Shown in pieces: positions 54,360 to 64,000 of a stretch of 64,000 nt of DNA (position 1 is its first letter; every line of letters begins with the position of its first letter). The translations under genes and the position numbers were made by a program. The notes beneath the pieces are model-generated. The model worked only from the letters and a program-made list of their open reading frames with translations, was not told the DNA's origin and did not search any database. Source of the DNA: JACCZX01 sp963786295 (lineage in GTDB: Bacteria > Pseudomonadota > Gammaproteobacteria > Burkholderiales > Burkholderiaceae_F). The stretch spans positions 186,001 to 250,000 of the forward strand of contig CAWAYV010000006.1 in NCBI GenBank assembly GCA_963786295.1. The letters run 5' to 3'.

Positions 54360-54462
54360 GCGCCTTCCTAGCTGACTTGTTGTTGCAGGCTGTTACAAGC
54401 ACGATGTTGAACCATCGTCGCTGCGTACAATCTTTTGCTCTCTGGTCCGTTGATACAAGACC

Positions 54463-55983
54463 TTGAAGAACCCAAAGCTCGTTGTCGGGACGTTGCTCTT
54501 CGCCGTGCTTGCCGGCGGTGGCTGGTATGCGTGGTCGAGTCGTCAGGGCGACGCACCGACCTATCGCACGGCGAAGGTCGAGCGCGGGCCGATCACGGCG
54601 ACGGTGTCTTCAACCGGCACCTTGAATCCGGTGACGTCGGTACAGGTGGGCACTCAGGTATCCGGCCAGATTCAGCAGCTGTTCGTCGACTTCAACTCGC
54701 CGGTAAAAAAGGGCGAGCTGATTGCCCGCATCGATCCCGAGACTTTTCAGTACCGCGTCCGGCAAGCCGAAGCCGATCTCGAATCGTCGCGCTCGAGCGT
54801 GGGGCGTGCTCAGGTCGCGCAAGTGATCGCCGACCGCGACTTGAAGCGCACCAAGGAGCTGGTGGCGCGCAATTTTGTTTCGCCGGCTGAGCTCGATCGG
54901 GCGCAATCGACATTTGATCTCGCGGCGGCCGAGGTGCGTACCGCGCAGGCCATCGTGCAGCAGCGTGCCGCGCAACTGGCGACGGCTCGGGTCGATTTAT
55001 CGCGTACCGAGATCCGTGCACCGGTCGACGGGGTGGTGATCAAGCGCAGCGTCGATGTCGGTCAGACGGTCGCGGCGAGCTTGCAGGCGCCCGAGTTGTT
55101 CGTCATCGCCAAGGATCTGCGCGACATGCAGGTCGATACGTCGATCGACGAGGCAGACGTCGGCCGTATCAAGATTGGACTGCGCGCCACGTTTACCGTC
55201 GATGCGTTTCCGGGCCGGCAATTTTCGGGCGAGGTACGTAGCGTGCGCAAGGCGGCGCAGAATGTGCAGAACGTCGTCACCTATATCGCGATCATTTCCG
55301 CCAACAACGAGCGCGGTGAGTTGCTGCCGGGAATGACGGCCAACGTGCGCATCGTGACGGATACGCGAGACTCGGTGCTGAAGGTGCCGAACGCTGCGCT
55401 TCGCTTTCGCCCGGCGGGTGAGAGCGCGGCTGCGAAAGGCGACGCTGTAAAGAACGACGACAGTGGCAAGTCAATTCGAGGCGCGGACGCTGGCGCGAGT
55501 AAGGGCGGTGCGGGCGGCGGCCAGCTGAATCAGTTTCGCGAGCGAATCGTCACCGAGTTGAAGCTCGACGCCGAGCAGCAGCAGCGGCTGGACCCGATCT
55601 TTGCCGAGATGCGCAACAAGTTCATGGGCCTGCGCGATTTGCCCGAGGAGGCGCGCGCGCGACAGACGGCCGCGATTCGCTCCGACATGCGTGCGCGCGT
55701 CGAAGAAGTCCTGAAGCCCGAGCAGAAAGCGCGCTACGCAGAGATCGTCGCCGAACTCGGCGGCCGTGCAGGCAGCGGTCAAACTACGCGCGGCCGCATC
55801 TATCTGATGGAAAGCGGCAAGCCAAAAGCAATCGAGGTCCGGGTCGGTTTATCGGACGGAGCGATGAGTGAAGTCGCCGGCGAGGGACTGGCCGAAGGGG
55901 CCGAGGTGATCATCGGGCTGCAAGGGGGGCCGGCGGCGAGCACACCCGCTCAAAAAGGCAGCCCCCCGAGGATGTTTTTCTAA
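54463..55983 (+). CDS. macA: MacA-like periplasmic adaptor with a helical insert
   Basis: Membrane-fusion protein of an ABC efflux or secretion pump, 506 residues against about 370-400 for usual MacA. The TTG 54463 start gives an N-terminal anchor (LVVGTLLFAVLAGGGWYAW). The lipoyl and hairpin parts include VQVGTQVSGQIQQLFVDFNS and RTEIRAPVDGVVIKRSVDVG; the barrel has GLRATFTVDAFPGRQFSGEV. Residues 318-443 are an insert: a Gly/Asp/Lys linker, then helices with LKLDAEQQQRLDPIF and LKPEQKARYAEIV, which resemble Spy/CpxP LTxxQ motifs. The adaptor resumes GRIYLMESGKPKAIEVRVGL. The macB-type genes follow after 24 bases. Confidence 0.85.
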   Translation: MKNPKLVVGTLLFAVLAGGGWYAWSSRQGDAPTYRTAKVERGPITATVSSTGTLNPVTSVQVGTQVSGQIQQLFVDFNSPVKKGELIARIDPETFQYRVRQAEADLESSRSSVGRAQVAQVIADRDLKRTKELVARNFVSPAELDRAQSTFDLAAAEVRTAQAIVQQRAAQLATARVDLSRTEIRAPVDGVVIKRSVDVGQTVAASLQAPELFVIAKDLRDMQVDTSIDEADVGRIKIGLRATFTVDAFPGRQFSGEVRSVRKAAQNVQNVVTYIAIISANNERGELLPGMTANVRIVTDTRDSVLKVPNAALRFRPAGESAAAKGDAVKNDDSGKSIRGADAGASKGGAGGGQLNQFRERIVTELKLDAEQQQRLDPIFAEMRNKFMGLRDLPEEARARQTAAIRSDMRARVEEVLKPEQKARYAEIVAELGGRAGSGQTTRGRIYLMESGKPKAIEVRVGLSDGAMSEVAGEGLAEGAEVIIGLQGGPAASTPAQKGSPPRMFF

Positions 55984-56007
55984 TCCCATGTCGACCGAAA
56001 TTCTTGT

Positions 56008-56744
56008 ATGACGGAACCGCTGATTCGTGTGGCTGATCTGACCAAGGATTACGTGCTTGGTGACAACGTCGTGCACGCGCTGGCCGGAATTTCGCTGGAG
56101 ATTGCAGCAGGCGATTTCGTCGCAGTGATGGGGCCATCAGGGTCGGGCAAATCGACGTTCATGAACATGATTGGATGTCTGGATCGTCCGACGTCGGGTA
56201 GCTACCGGCTGGCCGGCGAAGATGTGGCGCGCATGAACGCCGATGATCTGGCAGCGGTGCGCAACCGGCGCATCGGTTTTGTGTTTCAGCAATTCAATTT
56301 GCTGGCGCGCACCAGTGCATTGGAGAACGTCGAGCTGCCGTTGATGTATGCCAACGTGTCCGTCAGCGACCGGCACACGCGCGCGCTGGAGAAGCTGAAG
56401 CAGGTGGGCCTCGGCGAGCGCGCCGAGCATCAGCCTTCGCAACTGTCCGGCGGGCAGCAGCAGCGCGTCGCGATTGCGCGCGCTTTGGTCAACAACCCGG
56501 CGCTGATTCTTGCCGACGAGCCGACCGGTGCGCTTGACTCACGCACCAGCGTCGAGATCATGGCGCTGCTGCAGCAGCTGAACGCCGGCGGCATGACGAT
56601 CGTGCTGGTGACGCATGAACAGGACGTGGCCGCGTTTGCATCGCGCGAAGTGCATTTTCGCGACGGCAAGGTAGTCAGCGATGAACGGCAAACACCGCGC
56701 TCGGCGCGCAGCGCACTCGCTGAGCTCGATGATGGGGTGCGCGC

Positions 56745-56748
<4 letters not shown>
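56008..56748 (+). CDS. macB: MacB-type ABC transporter ATPase
   Basis: ATPase of the LolD/MacB class, 246 residues. Walker A is GPSGSGKST, signature LSGGQQQRVAIARAL, Walker B LILADEPTGALD, with the family His in VTHEQDVAAF. The start is ATG 56008 (DLTKDYVLGDNVVHALAGIS). In E. coli the ATPase and permease are one MacB chain; here they are two genes with an ATGA overlap. The extra C-terminal tail of 25 residues (ERQTPRSARSALAELDD) is not part of the fold. Confidence 0.9.
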
Positions 56749-57977
<1,229 letters not shown>

Positions 57978-57991
57978 CCACTTGAATGCGA

Positions 57992-58014
57992 AAAGGCGTC
58001 GCCACGGCGCCTTT
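57992..58014 (+). terminator. Weak hairpin after the efflux operon
   Basis: A seven-base-pair stem (57992-57998 with 58008-58014) with a nine-base loop lies 15 bases after the permease stop. Only three T residues follow, so termination strength is doubtful. Confidence 0.4.
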
Positions 58015-58168
58015 ATCGCGTGCTCGTATGAGCGGCAATGCGCGAGCATCGCAGGATGCTTGCCCGCATCGCGCACGCTCATTCCGCGAACACTCGTCGC
58101 GTTGCTGGCACTTGGCTTTGCAGCAGACGTAATCGCGGGCGATTCTTGGGCGGCTGCGTTCGCGTGAA

Positions 58169-59676
58169 ATGGATCTGCATCGCCGGCTGTGGCTCGCAGC
58201 CGTCGGCGGATTCAGCCTTGCGGTGGCATTTGCAATGTTGGCATTCGAGCTGCGGTCACGCCGGATTTCGGTCGCGCTGCGCCGCCTGACCGATCTTGCC
58301 GCCAGCGTTGACGGCAGATTGCCAGAGGAAACGCGCAGACAGCGCGTCGCTACTGAACTGACACGCCTATCCGACGAGATTCTGTATTCCTCGCAACGAA
58401 TGGGTCGCGAAAGGCGCGAGCTGACGGGCAAGGCGGCCACATGGGAAGCAACTTTCGCAGCGTCGCTCGAAGCTTCGATCGCGCTGGACAAGGCCGGCGT
58501 GATCACGCACGTGAATCCGGCGGCCGAGAGGCTGCTTCGCGTGATCGCGCAGGAGGTCATCGGCAAGCCGCTGGTGGATGTGATGTTGCCGCCAACGCAT
58601 CGGTCGCCCGATAACGCCAGTTTCGCAAGCGATCTGGCGGGCGGGCGCGCATCGGGCCGGCGTCAGGAACTGGTTGCTCAGCGGCACGATGGCCGCCAGT
58701 TTCCGCTCGAAGTGGCTGTTGCCGAGTTCAAGAACGGCCTGGAGATCGGCTACATCGTCAGTGCGCGCGACATATCGGCGCATCGCAGGCTGCGTGCGGA
58801 GCTCGCGCGAGCGCGCGAAATTGCCCCCGATGCGTCGGTCAAATCGGCGCCGCGCAACGGGTACACACTCGAAGAAATCTGCGGTGAGCCGATTCGGCGG
58901 CTGGCGGCGCGCGCGCAGCGCAAGGGCCTGCGCTTTCGCTATGAAGACACCGAGCTGCAGGGCCTGGCGCTGATCGGCAATGCGGCGCGGCTGCGGCGCG
59001 TCCTGGCAAATCTGATCGACAACTCATTGCACGTGTGCGAGTCGGGCGAGCTGATCGTTCATCTGACGCTGATCCCGATGGAAGAGCGAGAGGTGCGTCT
59101 GTCAGCCTCAGTGACGGCGACCGGCATGACCGACGAGGAAGCTGCGATGATGCTCGAACCGTATCTCGTGCAGCCGCTCGCAAGATCCGGCCTCAGCGGT
59201 GCGGTCACTGATCGCCGCATCGAGTTTTTCGGAGTACGCGTGATGGTTTCGCGTGCCGCCGGCGGGGGTATCACGTTTCAGTTCAACCAGCGGTTCGAAG
59301 CCGATCTTTCGCGCGTCACGATCGATCTCTCGGCAGTCGGTCCCGCCGAGTGCGCCAACCGAGAGCGCCAATGCTGCACGCAATCAGAGCGCGCCTGCGT
59401 CGCAGCCACAGAATGAACACGCAGACTTTAAGCGTGCCGCGATGCGCTTGCGCAAGAACGCAGAAAAAATCAATCTCGGCGCGCTGTGGGCTGAAGCGCA
59501 TCGGCTGACGAACGCGTGGCAGCGACACGCGGCAGGCGGGCGGCCTGAACGGCGACACCGGACTGGTTAGCGCGCTGTCGCACGCGGCGCGCGGTGGGGA
59601 TACCAGCAGCGCCATTTTGCTGGCGCGCCGGCTGGCGGATGCCTCGAGCGCGTCGCGTCGCATTGCAACAACTTGA
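58169..59676 (+). CDS. PAS / degenerate HATPase / HPt signalling protein (two frame breaks)
   Basis: About 501 residues after correction. N-terminal helix (LWLAAVGGFSLAVAFAMLAF), coiled linker, then a PAS domain near 90-205 (SIALDKAGVITHVNPAAERL, EIGYIVSARDISAHRRLRAE). The ATPase-like domain has an N-box (RVLANLIDNSLHVCESGELI), but the DxGxG loop reads ATGMTDEE and the second glycine loop is poorly kept. No phospho-accepting HisKA helix pair is present. In a second frame (change near 59350) and a third (near 59540) the chain continues to an HPt-like bundle, EAHRLTNAWQRHAAGG. The domain reading is mine and functional kinase activity is doubtful. ATG 58169 may not be the true start (see findings). 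Confidence 0.7.
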
Positions 59677-59715
59677 AATGCGCCGGTTGAATGCGTCAAG
59701 CTAACATCGCGCCGC

Positions 59716-60573
59716 ATGGAATTCCTGACGCTCGTCAAAGCGGCGATCTTGGGCATCGTCGAAGGCTTGACGGAGTTCCTGCCGATCTCTTCGACCGGAC
59801 ATCTGATCGTTGCCAGCTCGCTGCTGAACTTCACCGGCGAGAAAGTCGCGACGTTCGAAATTGCGATTCAAACCGGCGCGATGTTCGCGGTGATCTGGGA
59901 GTATCGGGCGAAGCTGTGGCGACGCTCGCCGGTATTTTTCGCGAGCGCATCGCGCAGCGATTTGCGATTGAACGTGAGCATTGCGTTTGCGCCGGCAGTG
60001 GTATTCGGACTGGCGTTGGGCGGCCTGATCAAGGCGCAGCTTTTTCACCCGGTGCCGGTTGCGCTGGCATTCGTCATCGGCGGGTTGATTATTCTGTGGG
60101 TCGAGCGCCGCCACCATCGCGCGTTCGGCGAGCGCGATCTGCAGGGTACGCGCGTTTCAAGAGTCGAGTCGGTCGACGACATGTCGGCGCTTGACGCGCT
60201 TAAAGTCGGGCTGGTGCAATGCGCCGCGCTGATTCCTGGCACCAGCCGCTCGGGCGCAACGATCATCGGCGGCATGCTCTTCGGTTTGTCACGCAAGGCG
60301 GCGACCGAGTTCAGCTTCTATCTCGCGATCCCAACGCTGATCGGTGCAGGAGCGTATTCACTGTGGAAACAGCGCGAGCTGTTCGTCGCTGCCGACATAC
60401 CGACGTTTGCGGTCGGACTCATCTTTGCTTTTGCTTCCGCACTGATTTGCATTCGCTGGTTGATTCGTTATTTGTCGACTCATGATTTCACGGTCTTCGC
60501 TTGGTATCGCATCGCGTTCGGCGGCGTGATCTTGTTGACGGCTTATCTGGGTTGGGTTGACTGGGCACAGTGA
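59716..60573 (+). CDS. uppP: Undecaprenyl-diphosphatase UppP (BacA)
   Basis: Integral membrane enzyme that dephosphorylates undecaprenyl diphosphate to recycle the wall-synthesis carrier; associated with bacitracin tolerance. The 285 residues have the two catalytic motifs GIVEGLTEFLPISSTGHLIV and LIPGTSRSGATIIGGMLFGL, and end GVILLTAYLGWVDW. ATG 59716, complete. Its TGA overlaps the next ATG. Confidence 0.95.
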   Translation: MEFLTLVKAAILGIVEGLTEFLPISSTGHLIVASSLLNFTGEKVATFEIAIQTGAMFAVIWEYRAKLWRRSPVFFASASRSDLRLNVSIAFAPAVVFGLALGGLIKAQLFHPVPVALAFVIGGLIILWVERRHHRAFGERDLQGTRVSRVESVDDMSALDALKVGLVQCAALIPGTSRSGATIIGGMLFGLSRKAATEFSFYLAIPTLIGAGAYSLWKQRELFVAADIPTFAVGLIFAFASALICIRWLIRYLSTHDFTVFAWYRIAFGGVILLTAYLGWVDWAQ

Positions 60574-61258
60574 TGGACGAAGTCAAAACCTGGCAAGCAA
60601 TCGACATGGCGCTAGCCGTGGCGGCGGCTGTGATCGTCGCCTACGGTGTGCTGGTGCTCGGCTGGTCGGTGTTCGTCGTGATCGCGCTCTTCTGGTTCGA
60701 AAACGTCTTGATCGGTGTACTCAACGTCGCGAAGATGCTGATCAGCGGCGCGCGGAGCGGGTACGCGGTCAGCATGATCGCAGCCGTCGCGCTGTCTGCA
60801 TTTTTCACCGTTCACTATGGAATGTTCACCGTCGCCCATGGAGTCTTCGTTGTTGGGCTTTTCGGGCAAGCCGAGCTTGGCAGCTCGCAGCGGCATGTTT
60901 GCACCGCTCGGCCGCATGCTCGGCTATCTGCTCGCGGATCGGGACGGCTGGTTGGCTGCCGCCGGTATCACAGCGCTGCAGGCCGCGGCGTTCTTACGCT
61001 GGCTGATCGCCACCCGCGCTCAGCCGGTGCTACTGCCGGCGCTGATGTTTGCCCCGTACGGCCGCATCGTCATCCTGCACGTCACGATCATCGTCAGCGG
61101 AATTCTGGTCGGCATGTTGAAACTTCCGGTGCTGGGAGCTCTGTTGCTTGTTGCGCTGAAGCTGGCATTCGATATCGTCGCCGGCAATGCGGCTGCACGC
61201 ACCGGAGGGTCGCCGCAACCGGTGCCCGTGCGGCATTTCTTCATCTCACACGAAGACG

Positions 61259-61275
<17 letters not shown>
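60573..61275 (+). CDS. DUF6498-type membrane protein (one frame break)
   Basis: Polytopic protein of about 233 residues after correction. Helices include VAAAVIVAYGVLVLGWSVFV, a conserved FWFENVLIGVLNVAKML, ALSAFFTVHYGMFTVAHGVF, ITALQAAAFLRWLIA and IIVSGILVGMLKLPVLGALL. The WFEN plus HYGMF pattern is what I recall for DUF6498. The frame changes near 60865 by one extra base, so the middle residues are uncertain. It starts within the uppP stop and its end overlaps the AAA ATPase start by 17 bases. Function unknown. Confidence 0.72.
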
Positions 61276-62761
<1,486 letters not shown>

Positions 62762-62785
<24 letters not shown>

Positions 62786-63514
62786 ATCGTAGGTCGCGTG
62801 CCCAAGCCGGTCGCCCCGCGCGTGAAACTTGGTGACCGGACGCGCACATAGCGGATTTTCCGCAGCCGGCGAATAGCCCGCGTGCAGATTGACGAGTTTC
62901 GGTTCTGCACCGAACACTTGAAGCACTTGCTGCGCGTAGTCCTGCCAATCAGTGGCGCAATGTACGTAACCGTGCGGCGCGAGGCGGGTCGCAAGCAGAC
63001 TCGCGAACGGCGGCTGCAACAACCGTCGCTTGTGATGACGCTTCTTTGGCCAGGGATCGGGAAAGAAGACATGGATACCGGCCAGTGAATCGGGCGCAAT
63101 CATGTCGCGCAGGACTTCAACCGCGTCGTGATGCACGATGCGCACGTTGTTTAGTCGATGCTCATTGATGCTTTTCAGCAACGCACCGACGCCCGCAGTA
63201 AAGACTTCGACGCCGAGGAAGTTGATGTCCGGCCGCGCCTGCGCGATCGCCACCGTGGTTTCGCCCATGCCGCAGCCGATTTCAAGGACGGTCGGCGCGT
63301 CACGGTCGAAGGTGCGAACAAGATCGATCGGAGTCGCAGCGTACGGAACGCCGAACGCCGGCAGCAATTGATCGAACGCGCGCCGCTGCGCTTGCGTGAA
63401 GCGGCCACGCCGCAGCGTGAAGCTACGGATGGGTGGGTGCGCCTCATCGCGCGCTCGCACGCGCTCGGCGCACGGCTCCGGCTTGGTGTAATTCGCCTGC
63501 GTTGGTCTGTTCAA
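62762..63514 (-). CDS. trmB: tRNA (guanine-N7)-methyltransferase TrmB
   Basis: SAM-dependent enzyme methylating G46 of tRNA; 250 residues. The SAM site is VLEIGCGMGETTVAIAQARP, followed by NFLGVEVFTAGVGALLKSIN. The catalytic-substrate loop is HVFFPDPWPKKRHHKRRLLQ. The C-terminus is LGHATYDLVFARR. The N-terminal 40 residues are variable and basic as usual (IRSFTLRRGRFTQAQRRAF). ATG 63514 overlaps the thiG stop (ATGA), the normal thiG-trmB pairing in betaproteobacteria. Confidence 0.94.
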
Positions 63515-64000
63515 GCCGCTTTGCTCGGGGCGATCACACCGCTCGTCGGTGAGCTGGGGCTTGCGCTGTAGAGTTTTTTCGGCATGCGGCCGGCGAGGAA
63601 TGCCTCGCGCCCCGCTTCAACTGCCTTGCGCATCGCGCCGGCCATTTTGACCGGATGCTTCGCGTGTGCGACCGCGGTATTCATCAACACGCCCGCGCAG
63701 CCAAGCTCCATCGCGATCGCGGCATCGCTGGCGGTGCCGACACCCGCATCGACGATGACCGGCACCGTTGCCTTTTCCAGTATCAACTGAATGTTCCACG
63801 GATTCAGAATTCCCATGCCCGAGCCGATCAGCGATGCGAGCGGCATCACGGCTACGCAACCGATCGACTCGAGCGTTTGCGCCTGAATCGGGTCGTCGCT
63901 GCAATAGACCATCACTTCGAAGCCTTCGCGCACCAGTTGTTCGGCGGCCTTGATCGTTTCAGGCATGTTCGGATACAGCGTTTGCGGATCGCCGAGCACT
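63511..64000 (-). CDS. thiG: Thiazole synthase ThiG, C-terminal part (cut by the right edge)
   Basis: About 162 codons of the TIM-barrel enzyme that builds the thiamin thiazole from deoxyxylulose phosphate, ThiS-thiocarboxylate and iminoglycine. Visible parts are LGDPQTLYPNMPETIKAAEQ, VMPLASLIGSGMGILNPWNI, VPVIVDAGVGTASDAAIAME and GVLMNTAVAHAKHPVKMAGA, ending MPKKLYSASPSSPTSGVI. The N-terminal third, including the Schiff-base lysine, lies outside. No sign of a frame break in what is present. Confidence 0.95.
   Translation of the reverse strand, partial: VLGDPQTLYPNMPETIKAAEQLVREGFEVMVYCSDDPIQAQTLESIGCVAVMPLASLIGSGMGILNPWNIQLILEKATVPVIVDAGVGTASDAAIAMELGCAGVLMNTAVAHAKHPVKMAGAMRKAVEAGREAFLAGRMPKKLYSASPSSPTSGVIAPSKAA

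Overview
The window is high-GC DNA from what looks like a betaproteobacterium of the order Burkholderiales. This rests on gene order (lptD / amgK-murU / ubiH / dusB-fis / purH / ruvCAB), a PaaN-type phenylacetate cluster under a TetR-type PaaR, a fused branched-chain permease-ATPase, and a DUF2783 / FAD-hydroxylase operon. No tRNA, rRNA, CRISPR array or insertion sequence was recognised. The content is chromosomal core genes plus catabolic and transport clusters.

Layout. 0-10 kb: 5' end of lptD, divergent from amgK-murU (cell-wall sugar recycling), then ubiH, dusB-fis, purH and ruvCAB. 9.8-13.6 kb: a TonB energy-transduction operon (tonB, exbB, two exbD, a TPR protein). 13.8-19.2 kb, minus strand: a lipoprotein, two small exported proteins and a TonB-dependent receptor with an internal stop. 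19.6-26.2 kb, minus strand: a peptide-type ABC importer (tandem ATPase, two permeases, a large binding protein with a C-terminal membrane helix). 26.3-31.4 kb: the complete Tol-Pal locus (ybgC-tolQRAB-pal-cpoB). 31.4-36.8 kb: an operon of unknown purpose with a periplasmic metallo-beta-lactamase-fold (MBL) hydrolase, a YedE-type sulfur transporter, an MBL protein missing its second metal site, a flavin hydroxylase and a DUF2783 protein. 36.8-46.7 kb: phenylacetate degradation (paaY and paaN to the left; paaG-I-K-A-B-C-E-R and a 3-oxoadipyl-CoA thiolase to the right). paaD is absent between paaC and paaE. 46.8-51.8 kb: a branched-chain-type ABC importer following the paa genes, a plausible aromatic-acid uptake system. 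51.9-64 kb: a DUF4124 protein, a TPP riboswitch with thiC, macA-macB-type efflux, a PAS/HATPase/HPt signalling protein, uppP, a DUF6498 protein, a Ycf46-like AAA ATPase, trmB and the end of thiG.

A feature of the whole window is about 39 reading-frame breaks in 18 otherwise well-conserved genes. Every one I could resolve is explained by a single extra base, often a pyrimidine added in a CTG or CCG codon. Corrected lengths match the gene families. The breaks cluster at 20-26, 39-53 and 59-61 kb, and long stretches have none. I read this as a consensus artefact rather than gene decay. Affected genes are annotated over their full intended extent, with break positions given.

The most unusual biology: a repeat that encodes the same N-terminal tail on two separate ABC ATPases, each placed at a GTGA stop/start junction; the MBL protein with a one-metal site beside a flavin hydroxylase; a PaaABCE set without PaaD; a MacA-like adaptor with a Spy/CpxP-like helical insert; and a degenerate sensor kinase ending in an HPt domain.
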